Of a DNA stretch of 64,000 nucleotides, positions 8,358 to 19,599 are shown in pieces (within the stretch, counting starts at the first letter, position 1; every line of letters begins with the position of its first letter). The stretch covers positions 25,752 to 89,751 of the forward strand of contig JAAYHQ010000079.1 of the NCBI GenBank assembly GCA_012727425.1, given 5' to 3'. This stretch comes from Bacillota bacterium (GTDB taxonomy: Bacteria > Bacillota > UBA4882 > UBA10575). A program made the position numbers and the translations under genes. The notes beneath the pieces are model-generated. The model saw only the letters and a program-made list of their open reading frames with translations. It ran no database searches and was not told where the DNA came from.

Positions 8358-8386
8358 TTGTAAAAACTGTTAATGATAGTTATAGC
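8358..8386 (+). promoter_or_regulatory. Possible sigma-A promoter for the glycolytic operon
   Basis: TTGTAA and TATAGC are separated by 17 bp, about 90 bp before gap. Each hexamer is only a fair match to TTGACA/TATAAT. No cggR regulator gene is present upstream. Confidence 0.35.
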
Positions 8387-8416
8387 TTGATCGGGAGATA
8401 ATTCCAGTAGTGATGA

Positions 8417-9523
<1,107 letters not shown>

Positions 9524-9569
9524 GTGTTTACACAAAAAACCCGAGAAACAAGCAAGGAGTGGTGTGCAG

Positions 9570-10757
9570 ATGAAAAAGATGACGATCAAGGATCTCGAGG
9601 TGAAAGGGAAAAGGGTCTTAGTCCGGGTCGATTTCAACGTGCCGGTTGACGACAACGGGCAAATCACCGATGACCGGCGGATTCAGGCGGCATTGCCGAC
9701 CATCAACTATCTGGCCGAGCAAGGGGCGAAAGTAATCCTGGTCTCCCATTTTGGCCGGCCGAAAGGGGTCGACGAAAAATACCGGATGGACAATATCGCC
9801 CAGCGCCTCCGGGAACTCAGTGGCCGGAAGGTGATCAAGGTCAACGACTGTATCGGCGAAGAACCGCAAAAAGCCGTGGCCGAAATGGCGGAAGGCGACA
9901 TCATGCTCCTGGAGAACGTGCGCTTTTATAAAGAAGAGACCGCCAACGATCCGGAGTTTGCCCGGAAATTGGCGGCCGTGGCCGATCTCTATGTGAACGA
10001 CGCCTTTGGGACGGCCCACCGCGCGCACGCTTCGACTGCTGGGGTGACTGCCTACTTGAAGCCGGCCGCTGCTGGGTTCCTGATCGAAAAAGAACTGGAG
10101 ATTATGGGTAAGGCCATCAGTGACCCCGAACGGCCTTTTGTGGCCATCTTGGGCGGGGCGAAAGTGGCCGATAAATTAGGAGTGATCACCAATCTCCTTA
10201 ACAAGGTGGATACCTTGATCATTGGTGGCGGGATGGCTTATACTTTCTTAAAAGCGAAGGGGCTCGAGATTGGTAAATCCTTGGTTGACGAGGAAAAGAT
10301 TGACTTTGCCCGGGAGATGATCGCCCAAGCAGAAGCGAAAGGGGTGCAATTGTTGCTTCCGGTGGATGTGGTGGTGACCGACGACTTTAAGAACCCCACC
10401 ACCCATCGGACGGTGGCGGCCGACGCGATCCCGGCGGATATGCAAGGAGTGGATATCGGGCCGGAGACGATCAAGCAGTTTGCGGCGGCGATCAAAGCGG
10501 CGAAGACGGTGGTTTGGAACGGGCCAATGGGTGTCTTTGAGAATCCCACCTTCGCCGTGGGGACCAATGCCATTGCCGAAGCCATGGCGGAAGCCGACGC
10601 GACGACGATTGTCGGTGGCGGTGACTCGGCAGCGGCCGTCGAGCAACTGGGCTATGCGGAGAAGATGACCCATGTCTCAACCGGTGGCGGAGCCTCCCTG
10701 GAGTTCCTGGAAGGGAAAGTGCTTCCGGGGGTTGCTGCCCTGACCGATAAAGAATAA
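9570..10757 (+). CDS. pgk: Phosphoglycerate kinase
   Basis: This 395-aa enzyme transfers phosphate from 1,3-bisphosphoglycerate to ADP. Motifs are [85 protein letters not shown] and the ATP-binding [13 protein letters not shown] choose ATG 9570, about 10 nt after AAGGAG; the track uses GTG 9564. It follows gap by 46 bp. Confidence 0.97.
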   Translation: MKKMTIKDLEVKGKRVLVRVDFNVPVDDNGQITDDRRIQAALPTINYLAEQGAKVILVSHFGRPKGVDEKYRMDNIAQRLRELSGRKVIKVNDCIGEEPQKAVAEMAEGDIMLLENVRFYKEETANDPEFARKLAAVADLYVNDAFGTAHRAHASTAGVTAYLKPAAAGFLIEKELEIMGKAISDPERPFVAILGGAKVADKLGVITNLLNKVDTLIIGGGMAYTFLKAKGLEIGKSLVDEEKIDFAREMIAQAEAKGVQLLLPVDVVVTDDFKNPTTHRTVAADAIPADMQGVDIGPETIKQFAAAIKAAKTVVWNGPMGVFENPTFAVGTNAIAEAMAEADATTIVGGGDSAAAVEQLGYAEKMTHVSTGGGASLEFLEGKVLPGVAALTDKE

Positions 10758-10769
10758 GAGGTGGTAACG

Positions 10770-11516
10770 ATGAGAAAACCGATCATTGCAGGAAACTGGA
10801 AAATGTACAAGACCAACACTGAAGCAAAGGCATTGGTCAACGGCTTAAAAGAGAAAACGATGCCGGCCGCGGTGGAAGTGGTGCTTTGCCCGCCCTTTAC
10901 CGCGCTGTCGACCGTGGCGGAGCTTCTGCGGGGCACCGAAATCGGCCTTGGGGCCCAAGATTTGTTCTGGGAGGACGAGGGGGCCTATACCGGGGAAGTG
11001 TCACCGGTAATGCTCAAGGAGTTGGGCTGCTCCTATGTGATTATCGGCCATTCGGAGCGGCGGCAGTATTTTGGTGAAACCGACGAAACGGTGAACAAAA
11101 AGGTAAAAGCGGCCCTACGGCACGGCTTGAAACCCATCATCTGTGTGGGTGAAAGTTTACAGCAGCGGGAAGCCGGTGACACCAACGCGTTTGTCGCGGG
11201 GCAAGTGGAAAAAGCCCTGGACGGCTTGGCACCGGAGAGTATACCGCAGGTGGTCATTGCTTACGAGCCGATCTGGGCCATCGGCACCGGCCGTTCTTCC
11301 AGCGGGACCGATGCCAATCACGTGATTGGTTTGATTCGCCGGACGATCGCCAGCAAATTCCAGCCGTACTTGGCGGATCAGGTGCGGATCCAGTATGGCG
11401 GGAGTGTCAAGCCGGGGAACATTAAGGAATTTATGGACCAACCGGAGATCGACGGTGCTTTGGTTGGCGGCGCCAGCTTGAAAGCGGAGGACTTTTACGG
11501 GATTATCTCCTACTAA
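10770..11516 (+). CDS. tpiA: Triose-phosphate isomerase
   Basis: At 248 aa this is a standard TIM barrel that interconverts dihydroxyacetone phosphate and glyceraldehyde 3-phosphate. The substrate lysine is in [10 protein letters not shown], the electrophilic histidine in [10 protein letters not shown] and the catalytic glutamate in [13 protein letters not shown], followed by YGGSVKPGN and [12 protein letters not shown] 10770 is preceded by GAGGTGG and is a better start than the track's GTG 10761. It lies 12 nt after pgk. Confidence 0.97.
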   Translation: MRKPIIAGNWKMYKTNTEAKALVNGLKEKTMPAAVEVVLCPPFTALSTVAELLRGTEIGLGAQDLFWEDEGAYTGEVSPVMLKELGCSYVIIGHSERRQYFGETDETVNKKVKAALRHGLKPIICVGESLQQREAGDTNAFVAGQVEKALDGLAPESIPQVVIAYEPIWAIGTGRSSSGTDANHVIGLIRRTIASKFQPYLADQVRIQYGGSVKPGNIKEFMDQPEIDGALVGGASLKAEDFYGIISY

Positions 11517-11562
11517 GAATGGAGTAAGGCAAGTTAGGCAGCGTGGAACGGAGAGATGAAAG

Positions 11563-13113
11563 ATGGAACTGAAATACAGACCGGTTGGCTTGATTATTTT
11601 GGATGGGTGGGGTCACAATCCCGACCCCACCTATAATGCGATTAAAGCGGCCCGGACCCCCTTTTTGGACCGGATGACTGCGGAAAACCCCCATGCCTTG
11701 GTTGAAACTTCCGGGGAAGCGGTCGGTCTGCCGGCCGGCCAGATGGGCACCTCGGAAGTGGGTCACCTGAACATGGGGGCCGGCCGGATCGTCTACCAAA
11801 GTCTGGTCCGGATCAGTAAAGCGCTGAAGAACGGCGAAGTTAAACAAAACCCGGTCTTTTCCGAACTCATCCAATACCTGGTGGACAACGAAAAACCACT
11901 GCATTTCATGGGGTTGGTCTCGCCCGGTGGGGTCCACAGCCACACGGAGCATTTGTACGCCTTTATCCGGTTGGCGGTGGAAATGGGCGTGAAAGATATT
12001 TATGTCCACGCGTTTCTTGATGGCCGTGATACCCCGCCGGCCAGCGCCAAGGAGTATTTGGCAGAGCTGGAAGCGGAGCTGCAAAAGATCGGGGCCGGGC
12101 GGATTGCAACTGTAGCGGGCCGGTATTATGCGATGGACCGGGATAAACGGTGGGAACGGGTGGAAAAAGCCTATGCCGCCATGGTGGACGGCGAAGGGGA
12201 AAGGGCCCCAAATGCGCTGGCGGCGGTGGAAGCATCGTACCAAAAGGGTATCTATGATGAGTTTGTGGTGCCGACCGTGATTGAAAACGACGGCAAACCG
12301 GTGGTGACCATTCAACCCGGCGACGGAGTGATCTTTTTCAATTTCCGTCCCGACCGGGCCCGGGAGATCACCAGGGCCTTTGTGGTTGAAGACTTTGCCG
12401 AGTTTCCACGGAAAAAAGGCTTTCTGGGTACGCGCTTTGTCTGTTTGACCCAATACGATGAGGAACTGGACGTTCCGCTGCTTTTCCCACCGGAGGAAGC
12501 GATGGAGAACATCCTCGGGAAATACCTCAGTGCGCTGGGGCTGAAACAGCTCCGGATCGCGGAGACCGAGAAATACGCCCATGTAACTTACTTTTTTAAC
12601 GGCGGGGAAGAGGTTCCCTTCCCCGGGGAAGAACGGATCCTGATCCCCTCGCCGAAAGTGGCGACTTATGACTTAAAACCGGAGATGAGTGCCGTGGAGG
12701 TTACCGACCGGGTCCTGACCGAGATTGCCGCTGACCGCTTTGATGTGATTATTATGAACTACGCCAACGGCGATATGGTTGGTCATACCGGGGTTTGGGA
12801 GGCGGCGGTGAAAGCGGCGGAGACGGTCGACGCCTGTCTCGCACGGGTGGTCCCGGCGATCCTGGAAAAGGGCGGGGTGGTGCTGATCACGGCCGACCAC
12901 GGGAACGCTGAGTTAATGGTGGATCCCGTGACGAAAGAGCCCTGGACCGCTCATACCACCTTCCCGACGCCGGTGATCCTCATTGGCTACGAAGAGAGAT
13001 GCCGGTTAAAGAACGGGATTTTGGCGGATATCGCCCCGACCGTGCTTGAGCTTCTGGGTCTGCCCAAGCCGCCGGAGATGACGGGCAACTCTTTAATTGA
13101 ACACCTGCCCTAA
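11563..13113 (+). CDS. gpmI: 2,3-bisphosphoglycerate-independent phosphoglycerate mutase
   Basis: This 516-aa metal-dependent mutase interconverts 3- and 2-phosphoglycerate. The first metal site is in LIILDGWG. The phosphorylated serine is in [16 protein letters not shown] (about S65). Other motifs are [50 protein letters not shown] and ITADHGNAE, which together supply the two metal centres of the alkaline-phosphatase superfamily. It is the fourth gene of the glycolytic run. Confidence 0.97.
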   Translation: MELKYRPVGLIILDGWGHNPDPTYNAIKAARTPFLDRMTAENPHALVETSGEAVGLPAGQMGTSEVGHLNMGAGRIVYQSLVRISKALKNGEVKQNPVFSELIQYLVDNEKPLHFMGLVSPGGVHSHTEHLYAFIRLAVEMGVKDIYVHAFLDGRDTPPASAKEYLAELEAELQKIGAGRIATVAGRYYAMDRDKRWERVEKAYAAMVDGEGERAPNALAAVEASYQKGIYDEFVVPTVIENDGKPVVTIQPGDGVIFFNFRPDRAREITRAFVVEDFAEFPRKKGFLGTRFVCLTQYDEELDVPLLFPPEEAMENILGKYLSALGLKQLRIAETEKYAHVTYFFNGGEEVPFPGEERILIPSPKVATYDLKPEMSAVEVTDRVLTEIAADRFDVIIMNYANGDMVGHTGVWEAAVKAAETVDACLARVVPAILEKGGVVLITADHGNAELMVDPVTKEPWTAHTTFPTPVILIGYEERCRLKNGILADIAPTVLELLGLPKPPEMTGNSLIEHLP

Positions 13114-14484
<1,371 letters not shown>

Positions 14485-14507
14485 ACGGAAACGGTGGGAC
14501 GGAGATG

Positions 14508-14540
14508 GTACGGAAGGTTGACTGGACCAACCTTCCGTAC
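14508..14540 (+). terminator. Long perfect hairpin after eno
   Basis: GTACGGAAGGTT and AACCTTCCGTAC form a 12-bp perfect stem with a 9-nt loop. No T-run follows (GGCTTAAAAAGC), so it may stabilise or process the mRNA 3' end rather than terminate by itself. Confidence 0.5.
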
Positions 14541-14578
14541 GGCTTAAAAAGCGGCATGACAAAAATCGCCCACAGCCC

Positions 14579-14607
14579 TTGTTAAGGGTGGACAACTTTG
14601 ATACAAT
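14579..14607 (+). promoter_or_regulatory. Sigma-A promoter for secG
   Basis: TTGTTA and TACAAT stand 17 bp apart, 30 bp before the secG start codon. The -10 matches 5 of 6 and the -35 matches 4 of 6. Confidence 0.55.
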
Positions 14608-14637
14608 AAGAACAGCAACCCAGCAGGGGGTGAAGAT

Positions 14638-14853
14638 GTGAATATCTTTTCGGTCCTTTTATTGATTGTTTCCTTGGCTTTGATTGTCCTAATTACGATT
14701 CTGCCGAGCAAAGAAGAGGGTTTGGGGGCATTGGGTGGCGGGTCCTCCCGGTTTTTTGGTAAAAACAAAGGGTTGGAAGCACTCCTGACCAAAATAACGG
14801 CCGGATTAGGGGTGGCTTTTTTCCTGTTGGCGATCATTGCCAACCTGGTTTAA
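14638..14853 (+). CDS. secG: Preprotein translocase subunit SecG
   Basis: This 71-aa protein has two membrane segments, at about residues 3-21 and 48-69. They flank the SecG loop with LPSKEEGLGALGGGSSRFFG. SecG supports SecYE translocation. The start is GTG with GGGGGTGA upstream. In many Firmicutes secG is followed by rnr and smpB; here a chemoreceptor and ackA intervene and rnr is absent. A rho-independent terminator follows directly. Confidence 0.93.
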   Translation: MNIFSVLLLIVSLALIVLITILPSKEEGLGALGGGSSRFFGKNKGLEALLTKITAGLGVAFFLLAIIANLV

Positions 14854-14873
14854 CTCCCGAAGGGGAGTTTTTT
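14852..14873 (+). terminator. Rho-independent terminator after secG
   Basis: AACTCCC, a 4-nt loop (GAAG) and GGGAGTT are followed by a run of T. The stem begins inside the secG stop codon. Confidence 0.85.
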
Positions 14874-15077
14874 CGTGTCCCAACGGTAGTTCCAATCGGG
14901 ATCTTTGCCCGAGAAATAAGGCGTTAAACGGAAATGGTGGTTGTTGAGGGCAATGAAGACCATTGCCAATGGTGGTTTCATCCACTTTCCACGCGGAGGA
15001 AGCAGGATAAAACTACCCCGACGTAGAATACAAACATAGTTCCGGGAGAGTATTTAGGCCACAGGGAGGGGTTCCTT

Positions 15078-16568
15078 TTGGAATTTATTAGTATAAAAAG
15101 ACGCCTATTACTTTGGCTTATTCCATCGTTGGTTATAGTGCTTCTGCTCAGTAATCTCTTGGGAAATCTAATCTCCAGCATCTTTTTTCGTATTCTCCTC
15201 AATTTGCTGATGGTTGTGGGGTACTATAAATTAGCAGAAGGGTTTTTTAACCAAGGGGTACTTAAACCAATTTATCAGATCAACAAAGTCGCCGAGGAAG
15301 TCGCCGAGAACAACTTGAGTAATGAAGTCGAGGTTCTGACCCGTGACGAGTTTGCTGTTCTCGGTCATAATATCAACCGTATGCTTGAAAACCTCCGTCG
15401 TATTCTCCAAGAAAACTTGGAAGCGGCGGAGAAATTAACGTTGGCGGCTCATGATATGTCGACCATGGCGGAACAGGCGAATCTTTCCTCGCAAGAAGTG
15501 ACGCGCTCAATCGACGTCATTGCGCAGGGGACCGAAGAACAGTCCCACCATGTGAAACAATCATCCCTGGCCGCTCAACAGATGGCGTCAACCGCTCAAG
15601 AAGTGGCCGCTGAATCACAAAAAGCGGCTTCCTTTTCAAGTAAAGCTTCCGAGCGGGCGAAAGCCGGCGGTGAAATCATTCAGACCGTACGGGCCAAAAT
15701 TCTCCAACTCAAAGAGACGGTTGACTCATCGGCCGATACCGTTCGCCGTCTCGGACAGCGTTCGCAGGAGATCGGGAAGATTACCGACGTGATCCGGGGG
15801 ATCTCCCGCCAAACCAACCTTCTGGCTTTGAATGCCGCCATTGAAGCGGCCCGGGCCGGGGAGCACGGACGCGGTTTCTCTGTGGTGGCTGATGAAGTTC
15901 GGGCGCTGGCTGAGCAAACCACCCAATCAACCGGCCAAATTGTGGAAATGATCGATGAGATTCAGAAAGAAACCCAAGCGGCCGTTGCGGCCATGGAGCT
16001 GGGGAAAAACGTCGTTGATGAAGGCGCCGCTTTAGCTATTCAGGCCAATGAAGCCTTCACTGAAATTGTGAACGCCGTTACCGAAACCGTCCAGACGATC
16101 CAGGAGATTGCCGCCGCTTCACAGGAACAGGCGGCCAGTAGTGAAGAGATGACCAGCACGATGACGGGTATGGAGGAGATTGCCCAGCGGAACGCCAACG
16201 CGGCCCAACTGGTGGCCTCCGCGACCGAACAACAAAGGGCCGTTATGGAACAGTTGGCCAAATCCTCCAGCGCTTTGGTGGAGATGGCGGAGCACTTAAC
16301 TTCGATGGTGGGCCGGTTTAAGGTCAGTTCCGACTTCCAACGTTGCTGGCGGGTCCATGATTGTAACTGGGTTGATTGCCCGGCCTACCAATCGAAAGAG
16401 GAAAAATGCTGGTTGATTCCCAACACCTTACAGCGTTGTGGCATTCCCGCCGGGTCGGTGGAGGAGAAACGTGCCACGTGCCACCAGTGCGAAGTCTTTA
16501 AGATTAACACCCAGACTCTGGAGCGGACAAGCCATAAACGGCAGTTGTCCGAAGATGAGGAAGGTTAA
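15078..16568 (+). CDS. Methyl-accepting chemotaxis protein with Cys-rich (two-CW-like) C-terminal tail
   Basis: This 496-aa chemoreceptor has two adjacent membrane segments (about residues 10-30 and 33-52) with almost no extracellular domain. A HAMP region follows (about 55-110). The long signalling coiled coil carries the hairpin tip RQTNLLALNAAIEAARAGEHGRGFSVVADEVRALAEQT (about 245-280). After residue 422 a separate tail holds seven cysteines: CWRVHDCNWVDCPAY, KCWLIP, RCGIP, TCHQC. That pattern resembles the two-CW type of metal, Fe-S or haem-binding tails on some clostridial receptors, so intracellular redox or metal sensing is my inference. The start is TTG, with GGGAGGGG upstream. Confidence 0.9.
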   Translation: MEFISIKRRLLLWLIPSLVIVLLLSNLLGNLISSIFFRILLNLLMVVGYYKLAEGFFNQGVLKPIYQINKVAEEVAENNLSNEVEVLTRDEFAVLGHNINRMLENLRRILQENLEAAEKLTLAAHDMSTMAEQANLSSQEVTRSIDVIAQGTEEQSHHVKQSSLAAQQMASTAQEVAAESQKAASFSSKASERAKAGGEIIQTVRAKILQLKETVDSSADTVRRLGQRSQEIGKITDVIRGISRQTNLLALNAAIEAARAGEHGRGFSVVADEVRALAEQTTQSTGQIVEMIDEIQKETQAAVAAMELGKNVVDEGAALAIQANEAFTEIVNAVTETVQTIQEIAAASQEQAASSEEMTSTMTGMEEIAQRNANAAQLVASATEQQRAVMEQLAKSSSALVEMAEHLTSMVGRFKVSSDFQRCWRVHDCNWVDCPAYQSKEEKCWLIPNTLQRCGIPAGSVEEKRATCHQCEVFKINTQTLERTSHKRQLSEDEEG

Positions 16569-16593
16569 GGAAAAGCAATGAGGTCTAAAAAGC

Positions 16594-16620
16594 GAAGCCA
16601 GTGTTATACTGGCTTCCTCT
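16594..16620 (+). terminator. Hairpin terminator after the chemoreceptor gene
   Basis: GAAGCCAGT and ACTGGCTTC form a perfect 9-bp stem with a 5-nt loop, followed by a modest pyrimidine tail (CTCTTAT). Confidence 0.6.
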
Positions 16621-16733
16621 TATGCCTGTGGTTCAACGGCACAACAATAGGAGGTGATGGTTAAAGCAAAGGTGATTTTCGCTCAGTTTTCCGGTGCTGA
16701 AAGGAGAAATAATCAAGAAAGGGGATGCGTACG

Positions 16734-17933
16734 ATGAATATATTGGTGCTCAACAGTGGTAGCTCTTCGCTGAAGTATAAACTTTTTTCCGCCGCAAAAG
16801 AGGAAGTATTAGCCTTCGGATTGGTTGAAAGGATCGGGATGCCGGGCGGACTGGGCAAGATCACCCACCATGTTCAAGGTAAAGGGAAATACGAGGCAGA
16901 AAAGGAGATCTCCAACCACCAACAGGGTTTACAGCTGGTTTTAGATCTGCTCACCGATGAGCAGTGGGGTGTACTGAGTGACCTCAAGGAGATCGACGGT
17001 GTCGGACACCGAGTTCTGCATGGTGGTGAGTACTTTAAGGAATCAATCCTGGTAACGTCCGAGGAAATACGGAAGATGGAGGAATTGATTGAGCTGGGTC
17101 CCTTACACATGCCGGCCAACCTGATGGGAATCAAGGCGTGTGCTGAATTAATGCCCGGCGTTCCCCAAGTTGCGGTCTTCGATACCTCTTTCCACCAAAC
17201 GATGCCGAAGAAGGCTTATCTCTACGCTCTTCCTTATGAAATATATGAAAAACACCGGGTGCGTCGGTATGGCTTCCACGGTACTTCCCACCGCTATGTG
17301 TCAGCCCAAGCGGCGAAGTTGCTGGGGTGCCCCTTGGATAGTTTAAAGATGATCACCGCCCATCTCGGCAACGGGAGTAGCCTTGCCGCCATTGATGGGG
17401 GGAAAGTTATTGATACGTCGATGGGTTTAACGCCCCTTGAGGGCTTGGTGATGGGGACCAGATCCGGTGACCTTGATCCGGCCATCGTACCGTTCATCGG
17501 GAGCAAGTTAAACCTGACTCCGGAAGAGGCCGATGAGTTTTTGAACAAGAAAAGTGGCTTTGTGGGGATGACCGGGTACTCGGATATGCGTGATATTCAG
17601 CGGGAACGCAAAGCAGGTAATCCGCGCGCCCAGGAAGCTTACGATCTGTTTATTTATCGGATCACCAAGTACATCGGGGCTTACATGGTGGCTTTAAAAG
17701 GCCTTGACGTGCTGGTCTTTACCGCCGGAATTGGTGAAAACGACTGGCAAACCCGGGCCGACATCTGCCGGGAACTGGAGTTCCTCGGGGTTAAACTGGA
17801 TTATGCCAAAAATCAGCAGCTGCGTGGGGAAGAAGCCATTTTAAGCCTGCCCGAGTCAAAAGTTAAGGTCTTACTGATCCCGACCAATGAGGAATTGGTG
17901 ATTGCTAGGGACACGATGGCCCTGATTTCGTAA
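16734..17933 (+). CDS. ackA: Acetate kinase
   Basis: This 399-aa enzyme makes ATP and acetate from acetyl phosphate. It has ILVLNSGSSSLKYKLF, GHRVLHGG, FDTSFHQTMP, YGFHGTSHRYVS, TAHLGNGSSLAAI, GLTPLEGLVMGTRSGDLDP and FTAGIGEND. The usual partner pta is not in the window. I choose ATG 16734, 9 nt after AAAGGGG, rather than ATG 16725, which touches that motif. It points to acetate-forming fermentation. Confidence 0.97.
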   Translation: MNILVLNSGSSSLKYKLFSAAKEEVLAFGLVERIGMPGGLGKITHHVQGKGKYEAEKEISNHQQGLQLVLDLLTDEQWGVLSDLKEIDGVGHRVLHGGEYFKESILVTSEEIRKMEELIELGPLHMPANLMGIKACAELMPGVPQVAVFDTSFHQTMPKKAYLYALPYEIYEKHRVRRYGFHGTSHRYVSAQAAKLLGCPLDSLKMITAHLGNGSSLAAIDGGKVIDTSMGLTPLEGLVMGTRSGDLDPAIVPFIGSKLNLTPEEADEFLNKKSGFVGMTGYSDMRDIQRERKAGNPRAQEAYDLFIYRITKYIGAYMVALKGLDVLVFTAGIGENDWQTRADICRELEFLGVKLDYAKNQQLRGEEAILSLPESKVKVLLIPTNEELVIARDTMALIS

Positions 17934-17947
17934 ACAACTCCTATTTC

Positions 17948-17976
17948 TTGACATCTGCGACGGACCCGGATATAAT
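17948..17976 (+). promoter_or_regulatory. Perfect consensus sigma-A promoter for smpB
   Basis: TTGACA, a 17-bp spacer and TATAAT: an exact match to both hexamers at optimal spacing, just after ackA and 32 bp before the chosen smpB start codon. Confidence 0.9.
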
Positions 17977-18007
17977 GTAAGATGACGACTTTGAGGAGTT
18001 GGCACTT

Positions 18008-18469
18008 TTGGAGATCAGGAAAATTGCCACCAATCGTCGGGCCCGACACGAATACTTTATTGAGGAGACGATCGAAGCAGGAATAGTTTTAACGGGGACC
18101 GAGGTGAAGGCGTTACGACTTGGGAAGGGAAACCTTAATGACAGTTATGCACAGATTAAAGCGGAGGAAGTCTTTCTTTACAACTGTCATATCAGCCCAT
18201 ATGAATATGGGAACCGGTTTAACCATGATCCTTTGCGTCCCCGCAAACTGCTTTTGCATAAGGCGGAGATTCGAAAATTAGCGGCGAAAATTAAAGAAAA
18301 GGGTTATACTTTGGTCCCGCTCAGCATGTATTTTGACCGTAAGAACCGGGTTAAGGTCGAGTTGGCGTTGGCCAAAGGTAAGAAACTCTACGATAAACGC
18401 CATGACCTTGCCAAGCGGGATGCGGCACGGGAAATGGCCAGAGCGTTAAAGGGAAAACCTGAATATTAG
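18008..18469 (+). CDS. smpB: SsrA-binding protein SmpB
   Basis: This 153-aa protein binds tmRNA and brings it to stalled ribosomes. Motifs are [81 protein letters not shown] and a basic tail with [24 protein letters not shown] 18008 is chosen, about 9 nt after GAGGAG; TTG 17999 is closer than is usual. It lies 85 bp upstream of its RNA partner ssrA. Confidence 0.96.
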   Translation: MEIRKIATNRRARHEYFIEETIEAGIVLTGTEVKALRLGKGNLNDSYAQIKAEEVFLYNCHISPYEYGNRFNHDPLRPRKLLLHKAEIRKLAAKIKEKGYTLVPLSMYFDRKNRVKVELALAKGKKLYDKRHDLAKRDAAREMARALKGKPEY

Positions 18470-18554
18470 GGGTCTTGGCGGTTATGCGGCCGCAAGGCGA
18501 TTTGCCAAAACCCAGTGTCTTGCGGTATAATTAAGGAGAGACCAATAACCCACT

Positions 18555-18904
18555 GGGGGCGACTGGTTTCGACGGGGAGTATGATGACAGGGGTAGCGGG
18601 TCGAGGTGCTGTGGCCTCGTTAAACTGCAGCAAGCACAATAAGTGCCGATAACAATCTCGCTTTAGCTGCTTAATTTAAAGCAGCCGTCCAATCCGGACT
18701 TAACCTGGGAGTCCGGCACGGGCGTCACTTAAACCAGGTTGCTCACCGGCCAATTCTCGGAGGCCGGTGCTAAGACCATCGAGATAGTCGTAGTCCAGTT
18801 TGTCCGTAGACGGGACCACGGCGAAAATAAAATACGGACTGCACCCGGAGAGACTCCTGTGGTCATCTTTTCGGACGGGGGTTCGATTCCCCCCGCCTCC
18901 ACCA
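18555..18904 (+). ncRNA. ssrA: Transfer-messenger RNA (tmRNA)
   Basis: The 5' end GGGGGCGACTGGTTTCGACGG and the 3' end GGGGGTTCGATTCCCCCCGCCTCCACCA are the tRNA-like halves of a one-piece tmRNA. GGGGGCG pairs with CGCCTCC in the acceptor stem, and the CCA is encoded. The length is about 350 nt. The tag reading frame begins at 18645. It follows smpB and may share its promoter or have its own. A weak AAAGCC/GGCTTT hairpin follows, without a T-run. Confidence 0.97.
18645..18674 (+). other. tmRNA tag-peptide reading frame
   Basis: GCC GAT AAC AAT CTC GCT TTA GCT GCT TAA encodes ADNNLALAA, which added to the alanine carried by tmRNA gives the tag AADNNLALAA. The ALAA end is the ClpXP-type degradation signal. 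Confidence 0.93.
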
Positions 18905-19039
18905 TTAAAACGTGCAACTAGGTAAAGCCACCAGGGCTTTGAGAAAGAAAAGATAAACAAGATTACCACCAAAAGATCTACCGGTGTCACCGTTAACTGG
19001 CAGGCAGTACTCGCAATTAACCGTAGGAAAGGAGACGTT

Positions 19040-19237
19040 GTGCTGATGAACCATGCGATATCTTCGGCGATTGGCGAAATCCTGGAAGCCCAGGGTACTT
19101 CCCTGTCGGCGGCTGAAGTGATCGCCAAACTCAAGGAACGTTTTTCTGATGCTGAGTTGGATGAGTTTTATAAAGCTTTGAATTTTAGCAGTCTTGAACA
19201 AGCAGTCCAAGCGATAATCAATGACATCAAAGGATAA
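19040..19237 (+). CDS. Small acidic helical protein of unknown function
   Basis: This ORF of 65 aa (63 from ATG 19046) is predicted to be all helix: ISSAIGEILEAQGTSLSAAEVIAKLKERFSDAELDEFYKALNFSSLEQAVQAIINDIKG. I do not recognise the family. It is probably real because AAAGGAG stands before the start, codon use matches its neighbours, and a strong terminator begins at the stop codon. The LSAAEVIAKLKERF segment looks like a short helix-turn-helix-like unit, but that is only an impression. Confidence 0.65.
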   Translation: MLMNHAISSAIGEILEAQGTSLSAAEVIAKLKERFSDAELDEFYKALNFSSLEQAVQAIINDIKG

Positions 19238-19261
19238 CCCCGTACGGGGTTGTTTTTTTTT
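19236..19261 (+). terminator. Rho-independent terminator after the small protein gene
   Basis: AACCCC GTAC GGGGTT is followed by a run of nine T. The stem starts in the TAA stop codon. Confidence 0.9.
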
Positions 19262-19303
19262 ACCTTTTTGTTGCTTCCGGGCAAAGTGAAATTAACTGTG
19301 TCT

Positions 19304-19312
19304 TGCTACAAT
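19304..19312 (+). promoter_or_regulatory. Extended -10 promoter element before the structured RNA candidate
   Basis: TGCTACAAT fits TGnTATAAT in 5 of 6 hexamer bases plus the TG extension. No good -35 is seen. A start near 19319 would give an RNA of about 180 nt ending at the 19478-19501 terminator. Confidence 0.35.
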
Positions 19313-19318
19313 AAAGAC

Positions 19319-19501
19319 AGACAAACAAACAACCTTTTTTCATTTTCCTCCTTAATTTATAACACGGGGTTTGTCCACATAACCCGTAATGGCCGAGTAA
19401 GCGGGGGCTTTATACCCGCTGACGATGTGGAGCTTTAAACTTGAGCCGGTCTTAGGTTCTAAGGCCGGAAAAGAAACAGCGCCGAACGGCGCTATTTTTT
19501 T
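19319..19501 (+). ncRNA. Candidate structured non-coding RNA with its own terminator, unknown family
   Basis: Between two plus-strand terminators the sequence folds into clear helices. TCCACAT (19374-19380) pairs with ATGTGGA (19425-19431) and encloses AGCGGG/CCCGCT (19400-19420). A second hairpin is CCGGTCTTAG-GTT-CTAAGGCCGG (19446-19468). Its single non-Watson-Crick pair is a G-U wobble on the plus strand but would be a C-A mismatch on the minus strand, so transcription is plus-strand. A terminator with ATTTTTTT ends the unit. No gene follows in the same direction, so a stand-alone small RNA is more likely than a riboswitch. I could not match it to 6S, SRP RNA or any riboswitch consensus I know. 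Confidence 0.45.
19478..19501 (+). terminator. Rho-independent terminator of the structured RNA candidate
   Basis: AGCGCC GAAC GGCGCT is followed by A and seven T. Confidence 0.85.
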
Positions 19502-19574
19502 CAGTGATGGGAACAAACAAGGATAGAAAACGTTATCCCTTATATCACCTCCTTTTTATATATATTCCTCTCTT

Positions 19575-19596
19575 CCCCTCGTTGAGGGGATTTTTT
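19575..19596 (+). terminator. Second plus-strand terminator, facing the chrA pair
   Basis: CCCCTC GTT GAGGGG is followed by A and six T. It would block read-through into the convergent chrA genes. On the minus strand no T-run follows the stem. Confidence 0.75.
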
Positions 19597-19599
19597 CGT

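Noticed and set aside
11503-12582. 359-aa minus-strand ORF antisense to gpmI
   Set aside because: Shadow of the GC-rich gpmI coding strand; low-complexity His/Arg/Pro composition and no ribosome-binding site.
18700-19134. Minus-strand ORFs over the tmRNA (144 aa and others)
   Set aside because: They read the antisense of ssrA. The RNA gene is unambiguous. Fragments such as GGIEPPSEK in them are the usual false translations of tmRNA/tRNA 3' ends.
19250-19438. 62-aa plus-strand ORF
   Set aside because: It starts in a terminator T-run and runs through the structured RNA candidate; no ribosome-binding site.
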